Assembly: GCA_035906255.1 (NCBI GenBank)
Contig: JAMIFM010000020.1
Span: 1-64,000 of the forward strand
Direction: 5' to 3'
Origin: SB11 sp035906255
GTDB lineage: Bacteria > Bacteroidota > Bacteroidia > UBA8524
DNA: 64,000 nt
Shown piece after piece: positions 33,407-41,207 of this stretch. The notes beneath the pieces are model-generated. The model was not told the DNA's origin and searched no databases. It saw nothing but the letters and a program-made list of their open reading frames with translations. The position numbers and the translations under genes are program-made. Positions within the stretch are counted from its first letter, which is position 1; every line of letters begins with the position of its first letter.

Positions 33407-33456
33407 CAACCCTCTTTTGGCAGGTTAATTGCTGTCGAAAGAGGGTTGTTTCTTTT
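33407..33456 (+). terminator. Terminator-like hairpin just before the TlpA-like gene
   Basis: CAACCCTCTTT (33407-33417) pairs perfectly with AAAGAGGGTTG (33438-33448) over a 20-nt loop, followed by TTTCTTTT. It ends only 6 nt before the next start codon, so it may be an attenuator rather than a simple terminator. Confidence 0.72.
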
Positions 33457-33461
33457 ACAGG

Positions 33462-33953
33462 ATGATTAAAAAAACTGCATACACACTTTTATTGTGGCTA
33501 ATGGCTTTTGCAGCCAAAGCACAATTGCAAGACAGCACTACTGTACCCATTGTGGGGTTTGACTACGTGCAACAACTGATGCAACAAAAAAACGATACCA
33601 CGTATGTAATCAACTTTTGGGCTACGTGGTGCGGCCCCTGTATTAAAGAGCTACCCCATTTCGACCATTTGAAAGCATCATATCCCGACAAAAAGTTAAA
33701 GGTTATCTTAATAAGCCTTGATTTTAAAAAGAACTACAAGAATGTTTTGTTGCCTTATTTGCAAAAGCACAAAATAACCAGCCCTGTGGCTTTGTTATAT
33801 GAGCCTGACGCAAACAGATGGATTGAAAAAGTGAGCCCTGAATGGAGCGGAGCAATACCTGCTACTCTTATTTTTAACAAGAACAAAAGCAGCTTTTATG
33901 AACAAGAGTTTACTGAGAAAGAGCTGCACACCACTGTTGAAACTTATTTTTAA
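33462..33953 (+). CDS. TlpA-like periplasmic thioredoxin
   Basis: From ATG 33462 the 163-residue product has a signal peptide (1-20, AKA-Q) and one thioredoxin fold with the redox motif W-C57-G-P-C60 in 'NFWATWCGPCIKELPHFD'. It is a TlpA/ResA-like disulfide oxidoreductase acting in the periplasm, plausibly keeping apocytochrome CXXCH cysteines reduced for haem attachment, in line with the two upstream haem lipoproteins. Its start follows a strong hairpin at once, which could control expression. The longer frame to 33429 would start inside that hairpin loop. Confidence 0.88.
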   Translation: MIKKTAYTLLLWLMAFAAKAQLQDSTTVPIVGFDYVQQLMQQKNDTTYVINFWATWCGPCIKELPHFDHLKASYPDKKLKVILISLDFKKNYKNVLLPYLQKHKITSPVALLYEPDANRWIEKVSPEWSGAIPATLIFNKNKSSFYEQEFTEKELHTTVETYF

Positions 33954-33980
33954 CCCCTGATATACTAAACACAAACAGAT

Positions 33981-34607
33981 ATGAAAAAAGTTATCCTTTC
34001 GGCCATAGCGTTGCTTGCAGTTGCAGCAATGGCTGTTGCCTTTACTTACAAAACAAATGCAACAACAGGCTATGCCATTGGTGATGCCGCCGCCGATTTT
34101 TCGTTAAAAAACATCGACGGTAAAATGGTTTCTTTAGCTGACTTTAAAGACGCTAAAGGCTATATTGTAGTATTTACCTGCAACCATTGCCCGTATGCAA
34201 AGGCGTATGAAGATCGTTTGGTAGCACTTGATAAGAAATATAAAACACAAGGCTACCCCGTAATTGCTATTAACCCTAACGACCCTGCGGTGAATGCCGA
34301 GGATAGCTATGAAAAAATGCAGGAACGCGCCAAAGAAAAAGGATTTACTTTCCCCTATTTGTTTGACGAAGGACAAAAGATATTTCCAATTTTTGGTGCT
34401 ACACGCACCCCACACGTATTTATCCTGCAAAAAGACGGTGCTAAAAACGTTGTAAAATACATTGGAGCTATTGACGATAATCACGAGGATGAAACTGCCG
34501 TGAAAACCAAATATGTTGAAGGCGCTGTTGATGCCTTAATTGCTGGCAAAGCACCAAACCCCGAAACAACAAAAGCTATCGGGTGCACCATTAAAGTTAA
34601 AAAATAA
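33981..34607 (+). CDS. Secreted thioredoxin-family (peroxiredoxin-like) protein
   Basis: The 208-residue protein has an N-terminal signal or anchor (2-22) and an AhpC/TSA-like thioredoxin fold. The active-site stretch is 'VVFTCNHCPYAKAYEDRL' with C67-N-H-C70, and 'YPVIAINPNDPAVNAEDSYE' and 'GATRTPHVFIL' follow, as in the widespread CxxCPYA-type thioredoxin-like family. It is 27 nt downstream of the TlpA-like gene and ends at a strong terminator, so it closes the redox cluster. The substrate is unknown. Confidence 0.85.
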   Translation: MKKVILSAIALLAVAAMAVAFTYKTNATTGYAIGDAAADFSLKNIDGKMVSLADFKDAKGYIVVFTCNHCPYAKAYEDRLVALDKKYKTQGYPVIAINPNDPAVNAEDSYEKMQERAKEKGFTFPYLFDEGQKIFPIFGATRTPHVFILQKDGAKNVVKYIGAIDDNHEDETAVKTKYVEGAVDALIAGKAPNPETTKAIGCTIKVKK

Positions 34608-34630
34608 ACGCCGTTTATACAGCGATAAGC

Positions 34631-34664
34631 AAAGGGGCTGTCTTTTGAGACAGCCCCTTTTTGT
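34631..34664 (+). terminator. Terminator of the envelope redox cluster
   Basis: A 13-bp stem AAAGGGGCTGTCT (34631-34643) with AGACAGCCCCTTT (34648-34660), a 4-nt loop and a T-run. Confidence 0.88.
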
Positions 34665-34682
34665 TATTAACGAATAATTGTT

Positions 34683-34772
34683 GCCATGCTGACATAGGAA
34701 GCAACTTATCACGCTTTGATAACGCACTTGCTATAAGTTTCCTCTCTGCCCTTCGGAATGACAGGGAAATAA
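34683..34772. repeat. Degenerate nested inverted repeat (GTCATGCTGA family)
   Basis: It begins GCCATGCTGACA and ends CGGAATGACA, with inner arms AGGAA-ACTTAT and ATAAGTTTCCT around a variable centre. It is the most decayed of three such elements in the window. Confidence 0.5.
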
Positions 34773-34790
34773 ACCTCTGAACATACAAAC

Positions 34791-34828
34791 AAAAAAGGGA
34801 CTATCTCAAAAGTTGAGACAGCCCCCTT
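34791..34828 (-). terminator. Terminator of yebC
   Basis: On the minus strand GGGGCTGTCTCAA pairs with TTGAGATAGTCCC (one mismatch) and a run of Ts follows. The stem sequence GGGGCTGTCT is shared with the opposing terminator at 34631-34664. Confidence 0.78.
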
Positions 34829-34853
34829 AATTTTATAAGCAGTTATTGGAAAA

Positions 34854-35573
34854 CTATTCCTCTTCGGGTTTCATGTTATGAAACACGTTTTGTATGTCTT
34901 CGTCTTCTTCAATCTTCTCAAGCATCTTGTCAATTGCAGCACGTTCTTCTGCCGTTACATCCACATAAGAAGTAGGGATGCGTTGCAACTCAGCATTGAT
35001 TATAACTATACTGCGTTCTTCTAATGCTTTTTGCATTTTTCCAAAATCAGTAAACGAGGTAGTAATAATAATTTCGGCCTCGTCTTTTTCAATCTCCTGC
35101 AAACCAAAATCAATCAAATCCAATTCAAGCTCATCTGCATCCTGCCCTTCGGCACTAACAGTAAACAAGCCCAAACGCTCAAACATAAATTCCAGCGAAC
35201 CGGTTTTGCCCAATTCACCCCCGCCCCTGCTAAAATACGAGCGAATGTTAGCCACAGTACGGTTGGGGTTATCGGTAGCCGACTCAACAACAATACCTAC
35301 GCCCTTAGGGCCATAGCCTTCATACACTATTTCTTCAAAATCTTTCTCGCTCTTGTCGCTGGCACGTTTAATGGCTGATTCTATACGGTCTTTGGGCATA
35401 TTCACACCCTTAGCGTTCTGTATCACCACACGTAAGCGGGCATTCAGTGTAGGGTCAGGTCCACCTGCCTTTACCGCCATCGATATTTCTTTACCGTATT
35501 TTGTAAACGCTTTCGACATCTGGTCCCAGCGTTTCATCTTTCTTCCTTTGCGAAATTCAAATGCTCTACCCAT
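34854..35573 (-). CDS. YebC/PmpR-family translation or transcription factor
   Basis: The 239-residue protein is a full-length YebC member: 'MGRAFEFRKGRKMKRWDQMS' at the start, 'NMPKDRIESAIKRASDK' near 75-91, 'EGYGPKGVGIVVESATDNPN' near 104-123 and an acidic C terminus. YebC proteins have been described as transcriptional regulators (PmpR) and more recently as factors that help ribosomes through proline-rich stretches. The gene is alone and has its own terminator downstream. Confidence 0.92.
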   Translation of the reverse strand: MGRAFEFRKGRKMKRWDQMSKAFTKYGKEISMAVKAGGPDPTLNARLRVVIQNAKGVNMPKDRIESAIKRASDKSEKDFEEIVYEGYGPKGVGIVVESATDNPNRTVANIRSYFSRGGGELGKTGSLEFMFERLGLFTVSAEGQDADELELDLIDFGLQEIEKDEAEIIITTSFTDFGKMQKALEERSIVIINAELQRIPTSYVDVTAEERAAIDKMLEKIEEDEDIQNVFHNMKPEEE

Positions 35574-35685
35574 AGTAGTTTGTATTACTGCGCAAAATAA
35601 ATAAAATGAATGTGAATTGGCTACTGCAAAAGGGCAAATACTGTGATTTTATGTTCGCGATGTTTTCAGCCGAACAATGAATCCA

Positions 35686-36945
35686 TCAGGTTTTTTGTTT
35701 TTTCTTTTTAGCCGAGGGGAACAAAACGTTGTTCAAAATCAACCTGAAACCGGGTGAGTTAGGGTGCAAAGCCAAATCCGTAGGGGGTTCACCCACAATA
35801 TGCTGATAATCCTCGGGGTCGTGACCACCATAAAACGTCCAAGTACCATTCCCTGCTGTACCGTGTATATAACGAGCTTCGTTCAAGCCTTTGTTTTCGC
35901 CCATAATCACCACATTGCTTTTTATATAGCGTTTGTTATAAGCAGTAGTTTGCCCCATAAATGCGTCAATAATTTTAGTATGATTTTGGCACAACATAGT
36001 GGGCACTAAATCGGTTTTTGCTGAAAACTCAAACAACAGAAACAAGTCTTCTTCTTCAGTAACACCACGTTGCTGCGGGTTTACATCTATAGTTGAAAAC
36101 TCATACACATAAGGGTTCATTTCCAGTTTAAAATCAGTAAACGCAAAGCAGTTATCGTAGTTTAATTTCTGATTAGCATTCCGGTCGGCAGGGTCACCGT
36201 CAAACATACTTTCGCAAATATCTACCCCATCGGCTGCAAGAGCAATATCGTAGGTATCAGTAGCACTGCACATGGCAAACAAAAAACCGCCTCCCAGTGT
36301 AAAGTCTCTTATCTTTTTAGCTACTGCCAATTTCAGCTGGCTCACGCTGGCATATCCGTGTTTGGCAGCCATTGCTTCGGCCTCTTTCACCTGCTCTAAA
36401 TACCAAGGCGCATACCTGAAACTACTGTAAAACTTACCGTACTGCCCTGTAAAATCCTCGTGGTGAAGATGCAGCCAATCGTAAGTAGGCAGTTTACCTT
36501 CCAGCACTTCATCATCAAATATTATATCGTAAGGTATTTCAGCATAGGTAAGCACCATTGTTACCGCATCGTCCCAAGGCTGTTTACTTTTTGGCGAGTA
36601 CACTGCTATTTTGGGTGATTTAAGCAACTTCACCGCTTCCATATTTACCTCGGGGTTGGCAATTTCGGCCAATATTCCATTGTACTTAGCGTCGGTTATA
36701 ATTTCATAACTCACCCCACGCACACGACATTCTTTCTCAAACTTTTCTTGGTAAGGAAACACAAAACTGCCGTCGCGGTAATTAAGCAGCCAATCGGCCT
36801 CAATATCAAACGTAAGCACCCAATAACATACCCCGTATGCTTTCAGGTGGTCTTTTTGGGTATTATCCATCGGCACAAGAATGTGCGAGGCCTGAGCCGT
36901 GAAAACGGTTACAAAAAATATAAATGCCGCTAAAATGTGTTTCAT
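35686..36945 (-). CDS. Secreted protein of the family often called 'asparagine synthetase B' in Bacteroidota
   Basis: From ATG 36945 the 419-residue protein has a signal peptide (MKHILAAFIFFVTVFTAQA) and a large soluble domain: 'LKAYGVCYWVLTFDIEADWL', 'LHLHHEDFTGQYGKF' and 'GGGFLFAMCSATDTYDIALA'. The latter glycine-rich block resembles amidotransferase/DUF4159-like folds. The usual database name is not supported: there is no N-terminal catalytic cysteine and no SGGxDS ATP site. It is probably periplasmic with unknown function. Its ATG overlaps the crcB stop (ATGA), so the two are translationally coupled. Confidence 0.72.
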   Translation of the reverse strand: MKHILAAFIFFVTVFTAQASHILVPMDNTQKDHLKAYGVCYWVLTFDIEADWLLNYRDGSFVFPYQEKFEKECRVRGVSYEIITDAKYNGILAEIANPEVNMEAVKLLKSPKIAVYSPKSKQPWDDAVTMVLTYAEIPYDIIFDDEVLEGKLPTYDWLHLHHEDFTGQYGKFYSSFRYAPWYLEQVKEAEAMAAKHGYASVSQLKLAVAKKIRDFTLGGGFLFAMCSATDTYDIALAADGVDICESMFDGDPADRNANQKLNYDNCFAFTDFKLEMNPYVYEFSTIDVNPQQRGVTEEEDLFLLFEFSAKTDLVPTMLCQNHTKIIDAFMGQTTAYNKRYIKSNVVIMGENKGLNEARYIHGTAGNGTWTFYGGHDPEDYQHIVGEPPTDLALHPNSPGFRLILNNVLFPSAKKKKQKT

Positions 36946-37310
36946 ACTTGTGTTAATTGATACCCCACGTACACCAAAAGTAAACCCGCAATATTTGTTC
37001 CTAATATGTAATAAACGGCAAGCTGCCACTGCTTATTTTGCAAAAGCTGAATGGCATCAAACCCAAAGCTCGAAAATGTGGTAAATCCGCCTAAAAAACC
37101 AACTACTAATAACGGCCAATATTGGCGCAGCACAGGATTACTTAGTACACTGCCCATTGCCGCCCCTATGAGTAAACAACCTAAAAGGTTTACAAAAAAA
37201 GTAGCCCAAGGAAACGCCATACCACCGCTTGAGGGGAACAATTGCCCTATCCCGTAACGTGAAACAGCCCCCAAAGCACCACCTATAACTACTTGCAAAA
37301 AAGTTGGCAT
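36942..37310 (-). CDS. crcB: Fluoride ion channel CrcB/Fluc
   Basis: CrcB exports fluoride as an antiparallel dimer. Starting at ATG 37310 the 122-residue protein has four membrane helices and the family marks GGALGAVSRYG (10-20), the pore asparagine in 'FFVNLLGC' (N41) and the signature GFLGGFTTFSSFG (71-83). The longer frame to 37403 adds a basic leader without homology. No fluoride riboswitch motif is apparent upstream. The downstream secreted-protein gene overlaps its stop by ATGA. Confidence 0.92.
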   Translation of the reverse strand: MPTFLQVVIGGALGAVSRYGIGQLFPSSGGMAFPWATFFVNLLGCLLIGAAMGSVLSNPVLRQYWPLLVVGFLGGFTTFSSFGFDAIQLLQNKQWQLAVYYILGTNIAGLLLVYVGYQLTQV

Positions 37311-37460
37311 CCTGCCCAAAATTAAACCTTTTGTACGAAATACACGCTTGGTTGCTTCGCAAAACATCCCCTTGTGTTTTTGCATTTGAAATAGGCACAG
37401 CAATTTAAACCACCCTGTTGTGCCAAAAATACCTACCTTTGCGGGCTTAATAATTTTATA

Positions 37461-38777
37461 ATGGGACGAATTGTAGCCATAGTAGGCAGGCCAAACGTAG
37501 GAAAATCAACTTTATTTAACCGATTGGTTGGTGAACGCAAGGCAATAGTGGACGATATGAGCGGGGTGACCCGTGACCGCCACTACGGAAAAGCCGAATG
37601 GATTGGATATGAGTTTACGGTGATTGATACGGGCGGATATGTACCGAATAGTGATGATGTGTTTGAATCGGCCATACGCGACCAAGTGAAGATTGCGATT
37701 GAAGAAGCTGATGTGATGCTGTTTATGGTGGATGTGACTACCGGTATTACTGACCTTGACAGTGATTTTGCAAATATTTTACGTAAATCGAAAAAGCCTG
37801 TATTGGTGGTATCAAATAAAGTGGATAACAACGACCGCTTGGTGGATACAGCGGAGTTTTATTCATTTGGTTTGGGCGAGGTATATCCGCTATGCTCAAT
37901 TTCAGGCGCGGGAACAGGTGAATTGCTTGACGAAGTAGTGGAACGTTTGAGGGCATTACCTCCGACGGCTGCCGAAGAAACCCTTGCCGATATCCCTAAA
38001 GTGGCCATCGTAGGTAAACCCAACGTTGGGAAATCATCATTGGTAAATGCTTTACTTGGTGAAGACAGAAACATTGTTACCCCCATTGCAGGTACTACTC
38101 GCGATACTATACATACCCATTACAAAGCATACGGGCACGAATATTTGCTGATTGATACGGCAGGTATCCGCAAAAAAGGCAAAGTAACCGAAGATATTGA
38201 GTTTTACTCAGTAATACGTGCCATAAAAGCTATTGAAGAGTGTGATGTGTGTGTGTTGCTGATTGATGCCACACAAGGTATTGAGAGCCAAGATTTAAAC
38301 CTGTTTCACCAAGCGGAGAAAAACGGAAAAGGGATTGTGGTATTGGTGAATAAATGGGACTTGATGGAGAAGGAAACCAACAGCGCCAAAACGTATGAGG
38401 AAACCATAAAGAGGAAAACGGCTCCTTTTACCGATTACCCCGTATTGTTTGTATCGGCTCTTGAAAAACAACGGATATACAAGGCAATGGAAACCATTGG
38501 TGCTGTATATGCCAATATGTCGAAAAAGATTAATACCCACCAGTTGAACGAGGTAATGCTGCCGATAATACTGGCAACACCACCACCTGCATATAAAGGA
38601 AAATATATCAAAATTAAATATATCACCCAATTACGTACTAAGGTTCCCAGTTTTGCATTTTTTTGCAACCTACCCCAATATTTTAAAGACCCCTACAAAC
38701 GCTTCTTAGAGAACAAACTCCGTGAAAATTTTGACTTTAGCGGAATGCCTGTAAGAATCTTTTTTAGAAAAAAATAA
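37461..38777 (+). CDS. der: Ribosome-associated GTPase Der (EngA)
   Basis: Der has two tandem GTPase domains and acts in 50S subunit assembly. In this 438-residue protein the P-loops are GRPNVGKSTLFN (7-18) and GKPNVGKSSLVN (about 183-194); each domain has its own DTGG/DTAG switch and an N-K-x-D motif (NKVD, NKWD). A C-terminal KH-like domain (about 350-435) ends 'GMPVRIFFRKK'. A TACCTTTG -7 element lies at 37434-37441. It is divergent from crcB. Confidence 0.96.
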   Translation: MGRIVAIVGRPNVGKSTLFNRLVGERKAIVDDMSGVTRDRHYGKAEWIGYEFTVIDTGGYVPNSDDVFESAIRDQVKIAIEEADVMLFMVDVTTGITDLDSDFANILRKSKKPVLVVSNKVDNNDRLVDTAEFYSFGLGEVYPLCSISGAGTGELLDEVVERLRALPPTAAEETLADIPKVAIVGKPNVGKSSLVNALLGEDRNIVTPIAGTTRDTIHTHYKAYGHEYLLIDTAGIRKKGKVTEDIEFYSVIRAIKAIEECDVCVLLIDATQGIESQDLNLFHQAEKNGKGIVVLVNKWDLMEKETNSAKTYEETIKRKTAPFTDYPVLFVSALEKQRIYKAMETIGAVYANMSKKINTHQLNEVMLPIILATPPPAYKGKYIKIKYITQLRTKVPSFAFFCNLPQYFKDPYKRFLENKLRENFDFSGMPVRIFFRKK

Positions 38778-38784
38778 GGGTATT

Positions 38785-38815
38785 CTTGCATAATTTGTTT
38801 CTTTGGCTACCTTTG
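38785..38815 (+). promoter_or_regulatory. Consensus promoter of the Ala-rich lipoprotein gene
   Basis: CTTG (38785-38788), exactly 19 nt, then TACCTTTG (38808-38815): a close match to the Bacteroidota housekeeping promoter, 28 nt before the start codon. Confidence 0.72.
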
Positions 38816-38843
38816 CACGGAATTTTAAAAGTATCACAAAAAA

Positions 38844-39068
38844 ATGAAAAAAGTATTTGCTCTGTTAACCATCGTATCTGTAATGTCATTCGTAGCTTGC
38901 AAAAACACTCCTGCTGTTGATCATGCTGCTGATTCAAAACGTGCTGCTGATTCACTACAAAAGATAGCTGATTCAGTTAAAGCTGCTGAAGAAGCTGCTG
39001 CTGCTCAAGCTACTGCTAACGACACTGGTGCTAAAGATTCAGGTGCTACTGCTCCTGCTGGTCACTAA
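38844..39068 (+). CDS. Small Ala-rich lipoprotein, probably highly expressed
   Basis: The 74-residue precursor has a lipoprotein signal (FVAC, C19), leaving a mature chain of about 56 residues. It forms an Ala/Asp/Ser/Lys amphipathic helix ('AADSKRAADSLQKIADSVKA') and a flexible Gly/Ala/Pro tail ending GH. All twenty alanines use GCT, unlike neighbouring genes, which mix GCA, GCC and GCT; this strong bias, a consensus promoter and a strong terminator point to high expression. An abundant structural lipoprotein comparable in role to Lpp is possible, but no homology to Lpp is seen. Confidence 0.7.
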   Translation: MKKVFALLTIVSVMSFVACKNTPAVDHAADSKRAADSLQKIADSVKAAEEAAAAQATANDTGAKDSGATAPAGH

Positions 39069-39100
39069 TCAGTAAGTCTTACAGACCGAGAACGAAATTA

Positions 39101-39127
39101 AAGAGTGCCGAGGCACTCTTTTTTTTT
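39101..39127 (+). terminator. Strong terminator of the Ala-rich lipoprotein gene
   Basis: AAGAGTGCC (39101-39109), a 2-nt loop, GGCACTCTT (39112-39120) and a further run of seven Ts. Confidence 0.9.
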
Positions 39128-39184
39128 GCCTAAAAGTGTGATTGGGTCATTTTACATTAGAAAAAGATTGATTTAACTTGCAGT

Positions 39185-39388
39185 ATGAAAAAGACACTTT
39201 CTTTATACGCTGCCATTATCACCTTATCAGTAATTGCTTGTAAATCAAAACCTGAAGCTGAAACAAAAACCCCTGAACAGCAAAAAGCAGAGACTATTGT
39301 GAAAAGCGATAAAGAAAAGGCGGACTCGGTATTAGAGTATTACAAGAAAAAAGCCGGAGCCGCCCCTGATACATTACCATCGAAATAA
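39185..39388 (+). CDS. Small lipoprotein, unknown function
   Basis: The 67-residue precursor has a lipoprotein signal (VIAC, C19) and a mature chain of 49 residues rich in Lys and Glu ('KPEAETKTPEQQKAETIVKS', then 'ADSVLEYYKKKAG'). It resembles the preceding lipoprotein in size, leader and helical charge pattern, so the two could be distant paralogues, but codon use here is ordinary. It lies after the terminator of that gene and is probably transcribed separately. No family is recognised. Confidence 0.6.
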   Translation: MKKTLSLYAAIITLSVIACKSKPEAETKTPEQQKAETIVKSDKEKADSVLEYYKKKAGAAPDTLPSK

Positions 39389-39393
39389 TCCAA

Positions 39394-39423
39394 TAAAAAA
39401 CCTAAGCACTTAATATGCTTGGG
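39394..39423 (-). terminator. Terminator of ctp, possibly bidirectional
   Basis: CCTAAGCA (39401-39408) pairs with TGCTTGGG (39416-39423) with one G-T pair; on the minus strand a run of six Ts follows. Confidence 0.65.
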
Positions 39424-39447
39424 TTATATCTTTATCCGGTAGGATAG

Positions 39448-41082
39448 TTATTTTCGCGCGGTTTTAGCAGTTCCTTTTAACACCGCATCGTATTCAGCTA
39501 AGGCTTTCAAAGCGGTATTAAATATCACATCGCCTTGATTTAGCACTTGGTAATATGCTTCTTTACCAAACACTTGTCTTGCTATTAACGCCTTTACCTG
39601 ATTGGCCATTAAACGCTTAGAAGCCTCAAATTCAGAAGCTGCGTATGTAACATGGGCATCAGCAAGCATTTGGCGCAATTTGCCCTCTAATTGGCTACTA
39701 AAGTCAAATCGTTTACCAAAGTCTTGGGCATCCTTATATGTCTTTTTCAGCACGTCGCGGTTATTATCCGCATATTGGTAGGCCAATCGTGTGGTAAGCC
39801 CGTTGCGGTATATATGCGTCATTAAGTCGGTGTGTATTGCACTGTCAACAGGCACAAACACATCGGGATAAATTCCGCCACCACCATATACTTTGCGCCC
39901 TGACGGGGTTTTAAACACCATCTTCTCATTCTTCTTCACACTATCGGGGTGGTCAAGCTCCCCTCCTCTTAAACGCTCACCTACTTCTGCCTCGTATGTA
40001 TCATAGCCTTCATCATACGGTTTTTGTATGCTGCGTCCTGTAGGAGTATAATAACGGGCAATGGTAAGCCTTACTGCCGAACCATCGCTAAGGTTAAACG
40101 ATTCTTGCACCAACCCTTTACCATACGAACGGCGACCTACAATAATCCCCCTGTCCCAATCCTGCACAGCACCCGATACAATCTCACTGGCCGAGGCTGA
40201 GCCTTCGTCCACCAAAATCACCAGCTTGCCTTCGATAAATTCGCCTGCGTGGTCGGTAACATATTCTTTTTTCTTTTGGTTGCGGCCCTCTGTATATACC
40301 ATCAGTTTGCCCTCACCCAAAAATTCAGAGGTTATCATGGTAGCCGCATGTAAATACCCACCGGGGTTTCCCCTCAAATCCAACACAAGGCTTTCCATTC
40401 CTTCCTTTTTCAACTTATCAAGCCCTGCTTTCAACTCGTCGTAAGTATCTTTAGCAAAGCTGTTCACTTTCAAATATCCCGTTGTGGGGTTAATCATGTA
40501 GGCTATATCAACACTTTTCAACGGTATGCGATCGCGCACAATGGTATATTTCAACAAACCTTTCATACCCGTACGTTTCAACTCCACATCAACCTTAGTG
40601 CCTTTGGTGCCTTTTAATTTCTTAATAACATCACTATTACTAATATTTATTCCGGCCACCGTCTCGCCATTCACTTTTATAATGCGATCGCCGGGCATTA
40701 TACCCGCCTTTTCCGATGGCCCCTCAGGAAGCACCGTAGCAATAAAAATGGTATCGTTAAGCAAATTAAACTCCACTCCTATCCCCTCAAAATTTCCCTG
40801 CAATTGCTCATTAACAGCCGTTAGCTCAGCAGCGGGTATATAGTTTGAATGCGGGTCTAAATCGTGCAACATTTGCTCAATAGCCACTTCTGCCAAACGT
40901 TCATCATCCACCGTATCCACATACTCTTTGTTTATTAACGACATCACATGGTCTATTTTGCTATTGCCCGTAAGGGTAAAACCACCTTTATTGCCTTGCA
41001 GCATAAAACCGCCCGCAACGCCTGCCGCCAATAACCCCGCGTAGATAAGGGGCTGCCATTTATTTATTTTTCGTTCTTCCAC
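39448..41082 (-). CDS. C-terminal processing peptidase (S41)
   Basis: Ctp/Prc proteases cut periplasmic proteins near their C terminus. The 544-residue protein has an N-terminal membrane anchor (about 12-30), a PDZ domain (about 88-170, 'GEIGVEFNLLND'-like region then 'EKAGIMPGDRIIKVNGETVA') and the S41 peptidase domain. Catalytic Ser is in 'LVDEGSASASEIVSGAVQDW' and catalytic Lys in 'RRSYGKGLVQE'. A C-terminal helical extension of about 140 residues is usual in Bacteroidota members. It is divergent from murQ. Confidence 0.93.
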   Translation of the reverse strand: MEERKINKWQPLIYAGLLAAGVAGGFMLQGNKGGFTLTGNSKIDHVMSLINKEYVDTVDDERLAEVAIEQMLHDLDPHSNYIPAAELTAVNEQLQGNFEGIGVEFNLLNDTIFIATVLPEGPSEKAGIMPGDRIIKVNGETVAGINISNSDVIKKLKGTKGTKVDVELKRTGMKGLLKYTIVRDRIPLKSVDIAYMINPTTGYLKVNSFAKDTYDELKAGLDKLKKEGMESLVLDLRGNPGGYLHAATMITSEFLGEGKLMVYTEGRNQKKKEYVTDHAGEFIEGKLVILVDEGSASASEIVSGAVQDWDRGIIVGRRSYGKGLVQESFNLSDGSAVRLTIARYYTPTGRSIQKPYDEGYDTYEAEVGERLRGGELDHPDSVKKNEKMVFKTPSGRKVYGGGGIYPDVFVPVDSAIHTDLMTHIYRNGLTTRLAYQYADNNRDVLKKTYKDAQDFGKRFDFSSQLEGKLRQMLADAHVTYAASEFEASKRLMANQVKALIARQVFGKEAYYQVLNQGDVIFNTALKALAEYDAVLKGTAKTARK

Positions 41083-41207
41083 TTCAGTACCTGTGTTAAT
41101 TCACCTAAACGTCAAAACTACATTTTAGTTTATACAGACGTGCTATAAAAACGGCGAAAGTGGCGCAAATATCGTTCCTTAAAAAACACCATCTTTGCTT
41201 TTGTAAA

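Noticed and set aside
35686..36945. Naming this gene asparagine synthetase B
   Set aside because: The glutaminase N-terminal cysteine and the ATP-pyrophosphatase motif are absent and the protein is secreted.
36942..37460. Possible fluoride riboswitch before crcB
   Set aside because: The region between crcB and der was read for the conserved elements of that riboswitch; none was found, and the gap is short.
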